From: Pontibacillus marinus BH030004 = DSM 16465
GTDB lineage: Bacteria; Bacillota; Bacilli; Bacillales; BH030062
Assembly: GCF_000425225.1 (NCBI RefSeq)
Contig: NZ_AULJ01000018.1
Coordinates: 62,001 to 126,000 of the forward strand
Reading direction: 5' to 3'
Length of the DNA: 64,000 nt
A program made the translations under genes and the position numbers. Positions 21,424-30,089 of this stretch are shown here, in pieces. Under the pieces are notes generated by a model that was not told the DNA's origin, did not search any database, and was given only the letters and a program-made list of their open reading frames with translations. How positions within the stretch are numbered: the stretch's first letter is position 1; each line of letters begins with the position of its first letter.

Positions 21424-23781
21424 TTATTTGTGAATCAGTACCTTACCAACTGTACCGTCTTCACTCTCACCAGTTACACGGAACTTCAATCCGTATTCTG
21501 GAACGTTACGTCCTGCATCTTCAATTCCTTCATTGGAATAATCAGCACTATCGTCGAATAATGGTGTGCGTTTGGTTTTGTTATCCTTCAACGTAATACC
21601 ATAAAGGTTCGTATAATCAAGGTACATTTCTTCGGATTTATCAAGGCTAAATGCTGCGTCATGTACTTGGTAGCGTGTAGAGGCAGTCAGTCCGTCACTC
21701 CACTCAAGCTCTTCTTGGTCAGCATCTACAACACCTACAAAACCTTCACCAGGGTGTACACCTGTCCAGTTGTTGTCATATTTCTTATCCACATACCATA
21801 CAACTAGGCCAGCATCGTATTGCATTAAGCTTGCACCACGACGGATGTTCGCTAATCCTTCGTCTACACCATTATGACTTCTCCATTCTAGAAGGTAATA
21901 GTGATCCGTGTATTTCTTACCGTTTGATTTTTCGAAGCCATTTAGATTGAACTTCGCTTCACCTTCAGCATCATCAGAAACGAGTTGGTTTCCATCTGCA
22001 TAAAGGCTAATATCATCTACAAAGAAACCAGGATTTGAAACAGCTGCGTCAGTTACATATTCAAAACCTACTTCAACTGCTTCACCTGTATAATCAGATA
22101 GATCAACTGTTACTTGCTTCCATCCGTTTGATGAACCAGTAATACCTTCTCCTAAGTTGTTCCCGTGAGGATCAGTATTTGTAGAAATCTCCGTATGGAC
22201 AGGTTCACCATCAACAGTCACATATGCGTAATCCCAGTCTACTTCAATGTCATACCATGTTTGGAATGTTAGCTGAGCATTCTCAGCATTTGATAGGTCG
22301 ACTGTTTTCATCAGCTTATTGTGAAGGTAATTATCACTTCCACTAAAGTATTCGCTCTCCCCACTGTAAGGCTTATTAATCACCGTTTCTTTCTTTGGAA
22401 GGTTTACCTTAACGACATCGTTGTTTTCCCCTTTTGTTGCCGCTTCATCTAGTAAGAATTCCATTCCTTCAGCATTTACATCTTCTAAATCTACTTCAGA
22501 ACCTGTCTGCCAATTACCGCCTACAGAAGCTTGAAGCATTTCTTTCATATAAGGACTGAACCCTGTCGGCATCGTACCTGGTAGAGCTCCTGCCCAGCTA
22601 CCACTTGCCATGATCGACCAGTAACTTACTGGCTCTCCAGCACCTGAGTACATCGTGTCATACTCATCCGGAAGACCAAGGTCATGGCCAAACTCGTGAG
22701 CGAAAACACCTACAGCTCCATCTTCTGGCTCAATTGTGTAGTCATAAGCAGCCATTGTGCCACCCCAGTATGGTACGCTAGCTTCTGTACCTGCGATTGG
22801 TGTTACGCCACCTAGATTCCAACGGTGAGACCAAATAGCATCTTCGCCAAGCTTACCTCCACCTGCTTCTTCACCTACTCCAGAGTGAATAACCATCAGG
22901 TGGTCAACAAGTCCGTCAGCTTCAAGATAATTTCCGTCACCGTCTAAGTCGTAACGATCCCATTCGTCGTATTCAGACAAATCTACAGATGGATCAGCAG
23001 CAGCTTTCTTAAGTGCTTCTTTAACCAATTCGCGAGCGTTAACGTCTCCGCCATTTACATTAGCACCATAGTAGGCTGCAGGATGCTCTGCTTTATACCA
23101 ACCAGCAGCTTCACCTGTTACGGTATAGCTTCCTCCTGATTGTTTTTCATAGTATTGTTTCATAGATACATATTGTTTTCCGTCTGGGCCTGTCCAGCCA
23201 CCATCACCGAATAGTATGTCTTCATAATGCTCTGGTGAATATGCTGTATCACTATTTCCATAGTACATATCCGTATGTTCTTTTGCTATATTACCATGAG
23301 GAGCGTCCGGATATTCAATAAGTAGAGCTAGTACTTTATCTTCTCGAACCTCTCCATTATACTTCTCTTCTTTAACAGACTTCGGTGTGTCAGTCTGTCC
23401 AAGTTTATTTCCGTCACCACTTGTCAGACTGTTATTTTCCATCTGTTTTTTCAATTGATCTTTCAGCTTCTCTTTATCGCGATTAAGTTCACCTTTTTCT
23501 TGTTCAGCCGCCTCTTGCTTCTGTTGAAGGAACTTATTCAATGCTTCCTGTGCCTCAGCAGGTGTAGCATCTTCAGAAATCTTGCCATTCTCTTTCAACA
23601 TTTCAATTAATCGCTCATCATTTGCAATCGCCAAATCAAATGGTGATCCTCCATGTTGATGAGTTTTTTTCACGTTACTGTTCCCAAGATCACTCGGAGA
23701 TGGGATAGCTGCACTTGCTGTTACTGGTCCAACTGCAAGCGCTAAAGACAATGCTGAAGAAATCAATGCACGTTTCTTCAT
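21424..23781 (-). CDS. Secreted M6 metalloprotease, immune inhibitor A type
   Basis: Extracellular zinc protease of the InhA family, 785 residues from ATG 23781, chosen because GGGGGAG precedes it and it opens a clear signal peptide (MKKRALISSALSLALAV, cleavage near TASA-A). A helical, charged propeptide follows (about residues 60-120, KLKDQLKKQ). Zinc site HEFGHDLGLPDEYD is at about 362-375, with the metzincin-like extended His-Glu-His motif. After it come a MAM/concanavalin-like segment (FFVDDISLYADG, near 585) and a C-terminal YWDYV-like domain typical of InhA. Related enzymes in pathogens degrade host peptides; here nutrient scavenging is as likely. Monocistronic, flanked by terminators. 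Confidence 0.92.
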   Translation of the reverse strand: MKKRALISSALSLALAVGPVTASAAIPSPSDLGNSNVKKTHQHGGSPFDLAIANDERLIEMLKENGKISEDATPAEAQEALNKFLQQKQEAAEQEKGELNRDKEKLKDQLKKQMENNSLTSGDGNKLGQTDTPKSVKEEKYNGEVREDKVLALLIEYPDAPHGNIAKEHTDMYYGNSDTAYSPEHYEDILFGDGGWTGPDGKQYVSMKQYYEKQSGGSYTVTGEAAGWYKAEHPAAYYGANVNGGDVNARELVKEALKKAAADPSVDLSEYDEWDRYDLDGDGNYLEADGLVDHLMVIHSGVGEEAGGGKLGEDAIWSHRWNLGGVTPIAGTEASVPYWGGTMAAYDYTIEPEDGAVGVFAHEFGHDLGLPDEYDTMYSGAGEPVSYWSIMASGSWAGALPGTMPTGFSPYMKEMLQASVGGNWQTGSEVDLEDVNAEGMEFLLDEAATKGENNDVVKVNLPKKETVINKPYSGESEYFSGSDNYLHNKLMKTVDLSNAENAQLTFQTWYDIEVDWDYAYVTVDGEPVHTEISTNTDPHGNNLGEGITGSSNGWKQVTVDLSDYTGEAVEVGFEYVTDAAVSNPGFFVDDISLYADGNQLVSDDAEGEAKFNLNGFEKSNGKKYTDHYYLLEWRSHNGVDEGLANIRRGASLMQYDAGLVVWYVDKKYDNNWTGVHPGEGFVGVVDADQEELEWSDGLTASTRYQVHDAAFSLDKSEEMYLDYTNLYGITLKDNKTKRTPLFDDSADYSNEGIEDAGRNVPEYGLKFRVTGESEDGTVGKVLIHK

Positions 23782-24013
23782 GATGTTTTCTCCCCCCACT
23801 TAAATTAATGAATTTTTTGTTAATTCAAACTATTTACAATATAAATATAGTGAGTTGGAAATTCAATCCTATAACAGAAAAATAAGAATATATGATCAGT
23901 TATAAAAAGGTATTTTCGGGTAATATTTGGTAGTAAAACACAAGTTTATAAGACTAAATATCTATGTCGAATTTTTATTACATATCTAGTAGTAGTGTGA
24001 AATTTATTATATT

Positions 24014-24047
24014 AAAAAAAAGAAGAGAGAACCCTCCCTTCTTTTCT
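24014..24047 (-). terminator. Terminator after minJ
   Basis: AAGAAGGGAG / CTCTCTTCTT stem followed by eight T on the minus strand. Confidence 0.8.
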
Positions 24048-24065
24048 TAAATTTATTCCATTATC

Positions 24066-25277
24066 TTATGAATCTTTTTGATAAAGTTCTGATTCTACAC
24101 CTTCATAAACATGATGATCCTTAACAAAAATGAGACCTAGTTCATAGTAATCTCCTTCATACATCGCACGCTGAGCAAACCGTGGCTCACCTCTCGTATC
24201 ACGAACCTCAAGCTTACAGTATGCTCTATTTTTTTGCAGCGCATGGTAAAAATCATCTTCATTATCAACTTTACGATTGTTTACTTTTTCGATTCGCTCT
24301 CCAACACATAAACCCATCTTATCAGCAGCTGATCCGGGTATAACAGCCAGTACAGGCAACCCATCACTTCGAGGAGTGAAGAAAGGATTCTTTTGTTGGT
24401 CAAAAAATCGAATGATAAATGTACTTAACTCTCTTCCTAATAGGGCAACTAAAATAGCGACTAGGGATAATAGAGGAACATAAATACTGCCGACCGCCAA
24501 TGCCGTTACAACACTAGCTAAGATAAATGTGGTCTTTCCTAATGTTCTTGATGCCTCTTTGGGAGCTATACCGCGCACAAGATGCTCATACCCCACTAAT
24601 GCTGGGACAGCCATTAGTCCATAGCTTTCTCCTCCAACTGAAAACATTGGCCACCAAGATGCAAATGACTCAATTGCTCCCCCAGGAATTAAAAAGAAGA
24701 TTGGTAGAATCGCAAGCTTTTTTAGTCGATGTTGTCCAATCGGCTTTCCTCGTTTTCCTACTACTGATTCAGGAAAAGAATCATTGTCGTTATGGTTCAT
24801 ATAGAGAATTGCTTCTACAAATAGTAACAATCCAAGTAAAATCGCTACACCTTTTATACTTGTACTCTCCCATAGTTGTAACCATTCTTCAGGCAAAAAG
24901 GATAGGGATTGATCAGGTAACATTAACAAAAGAAAGTATGTTGCTGCTAGTGTGTAGGCAGGAGATATCCAGCTTAATTTCATAGATAAACTAGCCAGAA
25001 TAACAACAACCGTCCAGAGTAAGACGCTAGCATATGGAAAAGAAAAACCACTACCTATGACAATAAGCGATATAACCAGACCTGATAAGAGACTAATCCC
25101 TAAGGTCCCACGCGCCTCTGTTAATATCCCAAATATTTTTATACCAAAATGTTTACGTTCTCGTTTAATTCGTAGAAAGGTTGTCATACCTAGTAAAAAT
25201 ATAGCCCAGTAGAAAACAGGATGAAGAAAAAACCTTCCGATCCCCTTAGAAATTTCGACTAGCCAATCGATTGTCAT
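24066..25277 (-). CDS. minJ: MinJ-like polytopic PDZ-domain protein
   Basis: Topological determinant of cell division in Bacillus; MinJ bridges DivIVA to MinD at the poles and septum. 403 residues from ATG 25277, with GGAGGG 8 nt upstream; the upstream TTG would place that site inside the gene. About eight membrane segments in the first 290 residues, the first containing FFLHPVFYWAIF as in MinJ, then a cytoplasmic PDZ domain (LAVIPGSAADKMGLCVGERIEKVNN, about 315-345). Immediately upstream in transcription direction is ctpB, as in B. subtilis. Assignment rests on domain order and synteny. Confidence 0.88.
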   Translation of the reverse strand: MTIDWLVEISKGIGRFFLHPVFYWAIFLLGMTTFLRIKRERKHFGIKIFGILTEARGTLGISLLSGLVISLIVIGSGFSFPYASVLLWTVVVILASLSMKLSWISPAYTLAATYFLLLMLPDQSLSFLPEEWLQLWESTSIKGVAILLGLLLFVEAILYMNHNDNDSFPESVVGKRGKPIGQHRLKKLAILPIFFLIPGGAIESFASWWPMFSVGGESYGLMAVPALVGYEHLVRGIAPKEASRTLGKTTFILASVVTALAVGSIYVPLLSLVAILVALLGRELSTFIIRFFDQQKNPFFTPRSDGLPVLAVIPGSAADKMGLCVGERIEKVNNRKVDNEDDFYHALQKNRAYCKLEVRDTRGEPRFAQRAMYEGDYYELGLIFVKDHHVYEGVESELYQKDS

Positions 25278-25300
25278 GTTGTTTCCCTCCAATAACTAAA

Positions 25301-25440
25301 GCGCAAGCGCCCGGGTAGCAACGTATATGCTGGACTGAGCCGCAGTAAGATAAAGGAAACACGAAGAGCAAAGCGATTCGATGTTGACTTATCTTACGGA
25401 GGTGAGGGAAGCATACTAGTTGCTGGGCGCTGGAGCTGGA
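25301..25440 (+). repeat. Structured intergenic repeat R2, copy C1
   Basis: Between minJ and ctpB. Outer stem AGCGCCC (25306) / GGGCGCT (25425), then AGCAAC / GTTGCT, inner GTAAGAT / ATCTTAC enclosing CGAA-GAGCAAAGCGA-TTCG. Conserved unpaired blocks GGACTGAGCC, AAAGGAAACACGA, GATGTTGACTT and GGAGGTGAGGGA are shared with copy C2. Stem letters differ from C2 and C3 in paired fashion. Confidence 0.8.
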
Positions 25441-25454
25441 TGATGCGAAAGCTC

Positions 25455-25494
25455 AAAAAAACAAAAATATCCGCAGCTTAGGGCTACGGATATA
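25455..25494 (-). terminator. Terminator after ctpB
   Basis: ATATCCGTAGC / GCTGCGGATAT stem followed by a T-rich run on the minus strand. Confidence 0.85.
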
Positions 25495-25545
25495 ATTCTA
25501 TACGAAATGTTGAAATCCTGCATGGTTTTATTGGCTAACGTATAA

Positions 25546-27051
25546 TTAATTTTGGCCTTTGAATAAAACCTCAAGTGCTTTCTTCATTTGCGTATCATTT
25601 TCATTGTTTTGAACCTTTTGAACCACAGCTGATTGTAACTGAGTTCCTGTTTTCTCATTAACGGTTCCTGTAACTTCTAGACCTTGTTCCTGTTGGAAAT
25701 TCTTCACGGCAGCTGCAGTTTCTCTACTGAAGTAGCCATCTTTACGTCCAGGGTTGAAACCAAGTCCTTCAAGCATTTTCTGTACATTGGCGATCTTTTC
25801 ACTATTTTGATCGTATTTGAGTTCTTTATCAATTTGAACTGGGTTCGTGTAGTAATACTCTGGTAACTCAGCTTTTACAGTTGGCTTAATTCCTTTTTTA
25901 TGAATCCAGTTACCATCTGGCGTTAACCATTTGTAGATCGTTAACTTAAGATTGCTTCCATCTCCCATAGGAATTGGTTGCTGAACGGTACCTTTACCAA
26001 AACTCTGCTTACCAACTAGATCATACTCTCCTGCTTCTTTCATCGCAGAAGCAAGGATTTCAGATGCTGAAGCACTACCTTCATCAATAAGCACAACAAC
26101 CGGGTAGCCTTTCTTCTCTTTTAGACTAGAGAAGTAACGCTGCTTCTCACCTGAACTATTGGCAATCTGAACATAAGGCTCATCTTTCGGAATGAAGTTC
26201 TCTAGAATCTTTTGAGCCGAAGTAAACAAGCCACCTGGGTTACCACGAACGTCAATAACTAGACCTTCGATATTTTTCTTTTCCAGCTCAGCTAGCTTCT
26301 TATTAAAATCTGTTGCTGTATCTTCAGCAAAGGATGTAATCTCAAGCACGCCTGCTTTTTTGCCATCAATTGTTTTCACATCAGAATATACGGTTTCAAT
26401 TGGAATTGTGTCACGCACAACATCAATCGTAAGGTTTTCTCTTACACCAGGACGATTAATTTCTAATGTAACGGTGGTCCCTTTTTCACCACGAATTTTT
26501 AGTACTGCGTCATAAAGATCCATTCCAACGATATTTTCTCCATCCACACCAACAATTTGGTCCTTAGGCTTCAAGCCAGCTTTTTCAGCAGGAGATCCTT
26601 TAAATGGAGAGACGATTGTAACCTTACCATCAATCAAGCTTACTTCTGTACCGATCCCTTCAAAAGAAGAAGAGATGGTACTCTCAAATTGCTCAACAGT
26701 CTCTTGATCCATATAGGTGCTGTAAGGGTCGTCTAGAGTTTGTAGCATGCCATCGATGGCACCTTCAATTAATTGTTTCGAATCTACATCTTGTACATAT
26801 TTTTCTTTGATTAAAGAGTAGGCTTTATTCACCTTTGAAAGCTCTTCATCATTTTTCTTTTGCAGTCCACTTAAGAGATTTTCGATCGTTTTTTGCTTTT
26901 CTTGATCTTTCTTTTCCTGGTCATCCTCTTTGTCTACCTGCGCTTGGCTTGTCCCTGGTTGGAAAAGCTGAAAGCCTGCATAAGTTCCCACAGCTCCCAA
27001 TACCATTGCACCAACTAGGAGCAAAGCCAAATAACGTCTTTTCAGGTTCAT
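25546..27051 (-). CDS. ctpB: Carboxyl-terminal processing protease CtpB (S41)
   Basis: Secreted, membrane-anchored PDZ serine protease; in B. subtilis CtpB helps trigger sigma-K activation by cleaving SpoIVFA. 501 residues from ATG 27051, preceded by GGGGTG, giving a signal-anchor MNLKRRYLALLLVGAM. Order: charged linker (40-70), N-terminal helical domain, PDZ at about 130-210 (EGIGTEVSL), S41 core with Ser328 in EGSASASE and Lys353 in SFGKGTVQ plus Gln357, matching the Ser-Lys-Gln triad spacing of CtpB, then a peptidoglycan-binding domain (GLGFNPGRKDGYFSRETAAAV, about 430-480). A terminator-like hairpin lies about 60 nt upstream of the start. Confidence 0.94.
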   Translation of the reverse strand: MNLKRRYLALLLVGAMVLGAVGTYAGFQLFQPGTSQAQVDKEDDQEKKDQEKQKTIENLLSGLQKKNDEELSKVNKAYSLIKEKYVQDVDSKQLIEGAIDGMLQTLDDPYSTYMDQETVEQFESTISSSFEGIGTEVSLIDGKVTIVSPFKGSPAEKAGLKPKDQIVGVDGENIVGMDLYDAVLKIRGEKGTTVTLEINRPGVRENLTIDVVRDTIPIETVYSDVKTIDGKKAGVLEITSFAEDTATDFNKKLAELEKKNIEGLVIDVRGNPGGLFTSAQKILENFIPKDEPYVQIANSSGEKQRYFSSLKEKKGYPVVVLIDEGSASASEILASAMKEAGEYDLVGKQSFGKGTVQQPIPMGDGSNLKLTIYKWLTPDGNWIHKKGIKPTVKAELPEYYYTNPVQIDKELKYDQNSEKIANVQKMLEGLGFNPGRKDGYFSRETAAAVKNFQQEQGLEVTGTVNEKTGTQLQSAVVQKVQNNENDTQMKKALEVLFKGQN

Positions 27052-27108
27052 GTACGTCACCCCAAATGTATAATTCGATTTTCCCGAAGAAATGAGAAAT
27101 GATTGCAC

Positions 27109-27143
27109 AAAAAGGCATCACACCGATCTGTGCGATGCCCTTT
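27109..27143 (-). terminator. Orphan intrinsic terminator upstream of ctpB
   Basis: On the minus strand GGGCATCGCAC / GTGTGATGCC followed by five T, about 60 nt before the ctpB start. No minus-strand gene lies upstream of it (the next gene is divergent), so it ends either a ctpB leader (attenuator) or a small RNA made from about 27145-27400. Confidence 0.6.
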
Positions 27144-27209
27144 ATAAAGTTTATGCCAAAGCTTTGGAAACATGTCCACTTTGTATCTTATAGGTAAAAC
27201 TTGATAAGT

Positions 27210-27223
27210 ATAGTGTACACTAT
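27210..27223. promoter_or_regulatory. Perfect 14-bp palindrome in the ctpB-flavodoxin divergent region
   Basis: ATAGTGTACACTAT, dyad-symmetric, overlapping a minus-strand TATACT that could be a -10 element. Looks like a repressor operator; the regulator is unknown. Confidence 0.45.
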
Positions 27224-27317
27224 TTTATTAATGTGAAAAAGGGATTCATCTAATTTAGAGAGTTGGTACTAAGACCCTCAGAGCACTATCTTTACATTTT
27301 CATAAATCCTTCAAAAG

Positions 27318-27403
27318 TGAAAATGATTATCAGTATCATAAAATGGTTGACGATGAGAATAGTTTTCAATTAAACTGTACGTAATAGTTGAGAATCTTTA
27401 TCA
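27318..27403 (+). promoter_or_regulatory. Fur boxes and promoter of the IDEAL-flavodoxin operon
   Basis: Three matches to the 7-1-7 Fur box TGATAATNATTATCA: TGAAAATGATTATCA at 27318-27332 (one mismatch), TGAGAATAGTTTTCA at 27354-27368 (three) and TGAGAATCTTTATCA at 27389-27403 (two). The middle one lies in the spacer of a promoter with TTGACG at 27347-27352 and TAAACT at 27371-27376. Iron-repressed control of the downstream flavodoxin is therefore expected, as for B. subtilis ykuN and ykuP. Confidence 0.75.
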
Positions 27404-27428
27404 ATTAACGAAAGGTAGGAACTTACAT

Positions 27429-27818
27429 ATGCAATCTTCTTTTGTTGTAAAAAGATCTTTTCAGCATGGGGCGGACTGTTTCTGCACGGGTGAACAACAT
27501 ACCAACATCATTCAGTTACAAAAAGGAGATCGTTTTGAACTCACAAATGAAAGAAAATACGTAGAGCATTTAGGCTGGTATTTTCAAATCACCATTAACG
27601 AGTCCTATCACGTTTATATTCTTTTATCAGATTTACAAAAAATCTATGAACACAGCCTGATATGTTCCCTCTTAGACTTAGAATTAGAAATAAATTATTA
27701 CGAATATAAAGTAGATCATGCCTTGGAAAACAAAGAGAAAGAGATATTTGATTACTACGTACAACAGTTAGAGAAGGCGAGATCCATACTATATAAACGA
27801 GCTGCAAAACAAATATAA
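27429..27818 (+). CDS. IDEAL-domain protein
   Basis: 129-residue protein with a C-terminal segment, LELEINYYEYKVDHALENKEKEIFDYYVQQLEKA, that resembles the IDEAL domain of Firmicutes (helix with [IV]DxAL[ED]N[KR]). Such proteins (for example YpiB) are small regulators or adaptors of unclear function. The N-terminal half is a possible beta-rich domain (GDRFELTNERKYVEHLGWYFQI). AGGTAGGA precedes the ATG. It is cotranscribed with the flavodoxin 18 bp downstream and controlled by the Fur-box promoter, so it may act in the iron-starvation response. The domain call is moderate; the function is unknown. Confidence 0.65.
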   Translation: MQSSFVVKRSFQHGADCFCTGEQHTNIIQLQKGDRFELTNERKYVEHLGWYFQITINESYHVYILLSDLQKIYEHSLICSLLDLELEINYYEYKVDHALENKEKEIFDYYVQQLEKARSILYKRAAKQI

Positions 27819-27836
27819 AGGGAGGATGATTGGTTT

Positions 27837-28304
27837 ATGGCAAACATTTTAATTGCATTTGCTAGCATGTCCGGAAACACCGAAGAAGTCGCTGACCACC
27901 TCAAAGTCGAGCTCGAAAAACAAGAGCACGAGGTGACATTAGAAGAAATGGACGAACTCATGCCAACTGAATTGCAAGATTATGACGCCATTCTTCTAGG
28001 TTCCTATACATGGGGAGATGGAGATCTACCTTATGAAGTAGAAGAATTTTATGAGGAAATGGAAGGTGTGGACTTAACAGGTAAACCAGCTGCTGCTTTT
28101 GGCTCAGGAGATACAAACTATCCAAAGTTTTGTGAAGCCGTTCATACGTTTGAAGAAAGACTACAAGAATGTGGAGCTAAGCTTTTACAGGATGGTTTTA
28201 AAATTGAGATGGCTCTAACAACCGATGAGGATTACGAACGTTGCACAGCTTTTGCTCTTGAGTTCTCTTCCAAGTTAAAAGAGTTACAACGTATTTCTGC
28301 ATAG
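27837..28304 (+). CDS. Short-chain flavodoxin
   Basis: 155-residue FMN electron carrier, close in type to B. subtilis YkuN/YkuP, which replace ferredoxin under iron limitation. The FMN phosphate loop is FASMSGNTEEVA at residues 8-19; the 50s-type loop GSYTWGDGDLP near 57-67 and the 90s-type loop GSGDTNYPKFCEA near 88-100 stack on the flavin. GGGAGG lies 11 nt before the ATG, slightly long. Second gene after the IDEAL-domain protein, sharing its Fur-controlled promoter, and followed by a strong terminator facing the convergent czrA. Confidence 0.93.
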   Translation: MANILIAFASMSGNTEEVADHLKVELEKQEHEVTLEEMDELMPTELQDYDAILLGSYTWGDGDLPYEVEEFYEEMEGVDLTGKPAAAFGSGDTNYPKFCEAVHTFEERLQECGAKLLQDGFKIEMALTTDEDYERCTAFALEFSSKLKELQRISA

Positions 28305-28305
28305 T

Positions 28306-28333
28306 AAAAGCCGAGGTGCTCCCTCGGCTTTTT
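28306..28333. terminator. Bidirectional terminator between flavodoxin and czrA
   Basis: AAAGCCGAGG / CCTCGGCTTTTT stem with T-runs usable on both strands; overlaps the czrA stop codon. Confidence 0.85.
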
Positions 28334-28655
28334 AATGGTGTAGTGCGTGATTAATCGTTTGACTTAAAATCCCCATTACGTGTTCATCATCATTTGAGTA
28401 AAAAAGAGTGGTTCCTTCTCTACGATATTTCACTAGTCTCAAATTTTTCAGGAAACGTAACTGGTGTGATACTGTGGATTGTCTTAAGTTTAGTGTCTCA
28501 GCAATCTGATTAACGGATTGCTCTCTTGTGCAAAGTAAATGCAATATTCGGATACGTGTTGGATCTGAGAGAGCTTTAAAGGTTTGAGATACAACAAAAA
28601 GCGTTTCTTCATCAAGATCATTGATCTCATTTTCCACTGATTCATCTGACTTCAT
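28332..28655 (-). CDS. czrA: ArsR/SmtB-family zinc-responsive repressor, CzrA-like
   Basis: 107 residues from ATG 28655, the B. subtilis CzrA length, with GGGGGAGAGGG upstream; a longer upstream ATG is inside the czcD end and not needed. Winged-helix core [16 protein letters not shown] and recognition helix [14 protein letters not shown]. In the last helix Asp84, His86, His97 and His100 occur with the exact spacing of the alpha-5 zinc sites of CzrA. It therefore should release DNA when zinc or cobalt binds. Encoded 19 bp downstream of the czcD exporter, so it probably represses its own operon at 29651-29674. Confidence 0.92.
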   Translation of the reverse strand: MKSDESVENEINDLDEETLFVVSQTFKALSDPTRIRILHLLCTREQSVNQIAETLNLRQSTVSHQLRFLKNLRLVKYRREGTTLFYSNDDEHVMGILSQTINHALHH

Positions 28656-28674
28656 AATTTCCCTCTCCCCCTTT

Positions 28675-29628
28675 TTAATGATCATGTTCATGGTCTTGCG
28701 GATTTTCATCTATATGCTTACATGTAATCGAGCCATCATGAGGATGGTCTTCGTTTTCAAGTTGAACCGTCACGTGCCCAATGTCCTTATGCTGCAAGTC
28801 ATGTTCAATGGTACGCAATAGATTTTGTGACTCATTAAAAGAAAGACCATTTTGCACAACAGCATGGCAAGACAACGCATTTTTCCCACTCGTGATACAC
28901 CAAATGTGAAGGTCATGGATACTTTTGATTTCTGGTATGTTTTGAATCGTGTCAATAACCTCATCTACATCAATATTCTTAGGTGTACCTTCCATAAGAA
29001 CGTGTATAGATTCTCGTACTACCCGTCCTCCGCTAATCATGATTAAAAAGGCTACGATGACACTAGCTAATGGATCAGCCCATCCCCAGCCTAAAAACAT
29101 GATCAGTAATGCAGCAACGACAGCACCAACAGAGCCAAGAAGGTCTCCTAGCACATGCAGAAAAGCTGCTCGCAGGTTCAAGTTTTCTTCCGTATCGCCT
29201 CTTAATAAAATCCATGCCACTACAATATTCATGATCATGCCTAAAATCGCAATAATAAGCATTCCGGTCGATGCAACCTCAGGAGGGTTCACAAATCGTT
29301 TGTATGCCTCATAGAAAATGTAGAATGCAATGAGTACGAGCGTTACACCGTTAAATAAAGCGGCTAAAATCTCAAAGCGTTTATACCCATACGTTTTACT
29401 GTAGTTCGCTGCTTTTTCTCCTACAATAAATGCCAGCAACCCTACACCTAGTGAAACAGAATCACTCAACATGTGCCCCGCATCAGACAACAAAGCAAGA
29501 CTATTGGTGATAAACCCACCTACTGCTTCAACGATCATATAAACTGTTGTAATAATAAAACTAATCATGAGTGCTTTTTTATTGGCTCCATGTGTATGAT
29601 CATGGCCGTGGTCGTGATTATGTCCCAT
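28675..29628 (-). CDS. czcD: Cation diffusion facilitator, CzcD-like zinc exporter
   Basis: Exports Zn2+ (also Co2+ or Cd2+ in relatives) in exchange for protons. 317 residues with six membrane helices. The N-terminus is histidine-rich ([14 protein letters not shown]) and the C-terminus ends DHEHDH. The transport site is HxxxD in [11 protein letters not shown] (helix II) and HVLGD in [10 protein letters not shown] (helix V). The C-terminal cytoplasmic domain contains [14 protein letters not shown]-like sequence. First gene of a czcD-czrA operon; GAGGTG precedes the ATG. B. subtilis pairs czcD with a different gene, so this arrangement is more compact. Confidence 0.94.
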   Translation of the reverse strand: MGHNHDHGHDHTHGANKKALMISFIITTVYMIVEAVGGFITNSLALLSDAGHMLSDSVSLGVGLLAFIVGEKAANYSKTYGYKRFEILAALFNGVTLVLIAFYIFYEAYKRFVNPPEVASTGMLIIAILGMIMNIVVAWILLRGDTEENLNLRAAFLHVLGDLLGSVGAVVAALLIMFLGWGWADPLASVIVAFLIMISGGRVVRESIHVLMEGTPKNIDVDEVIDTIQNIPEIKSIHDLHIWCITSGKNALSCHAVVQNGLSFNESQNLLRTIEHDLQHKDIGHVTVQLENEDHPHDGSITCKHIDENPQDHEHDH

Positions 29629-29650
29629 TCAAAATTCACCTCTTCATTAC

Positions 29651-29674
29651 ATATATGCACATGTATTCATATAT
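29651..29674. promoter_or_regulatory. Candidate CzrA operator upstream of czcD
   Basis: Imperfect 24-bp inverted repeat with perfect ends ATATATG (29651) and CATATAT (29668), containing TG-ACATGTATTCA similar to the TGAA-N6-TTCA core of ArsR/SmtB operators. It starts 22 bp before the czcD start codon. Confidence 0.65.
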
Positions 29675-29818
29675 TCATCTATAGGGACTTTAACATATCT
29701 TACCCGCAAATTAAAATGTTTAACCTGACATAGATGTCAAATCCCCATACCTAATATAGGTTTGTTACATATAGTGAATAAAAGACTTTTTCAGGGTTAT
29801 ATATGGAGGTGAGTAAGA

Positions 29819-30076
29819 TTGCCTTTTAAGCTTTGTATCTTTCCTGGATATAAATATTGTGGTCCGGGTTGTAGTGGTCCTGGAGCACCAGTTAATGCGG
29901 TGGATGCAGCATGTAAAGCTCATGATGAGTGTTACCGACTATTTGGACCTTCTTGCCATTGTGATCAAATATTTTTAAGGAGATTATATCAACTTCAAAA
30001 CCCCTATACCGAGGAAGGGCGACATGCAAGAGTACTCTATAACTATATGAAACTACAAATGTTGTTTACATGCTAA
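29819..30076 (+). CDS. Small phospholipase A2-like protein
   Basis: 85 residues. Shows the calcium-loop motif YCGPG at residues 13-17 and the catalytic block AACKAHDECY with His35-Asp36 and Cys38-Tyr39, followed by a short Cys-rich helix (CHCDQIFLRRL). This is the minimal secreted-PLA2 core also present in parvoviral VP1 (Phospholip_A2_4 type). No signal peptide is visible, although the first ten residues are hydrophobic. The start is TTG, with GGAGGTG about 7 nt upstream. It stands alone in an accessory interval next to repeat R2 copy C2. A possible membrane-active enzyme; activity is inferred from motifs only. Confidence 0.8.
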   Translation: MPFKLCIFPGYKYCGPGCSGPGAPVNAVDAACKAHDECYRLFGPSCHCDQIFLRRLYQLQNPYTEEGRHARVLYNYMKLQMLFTC

Positions 30077-30089
30077 TTCATAAGAAAAG

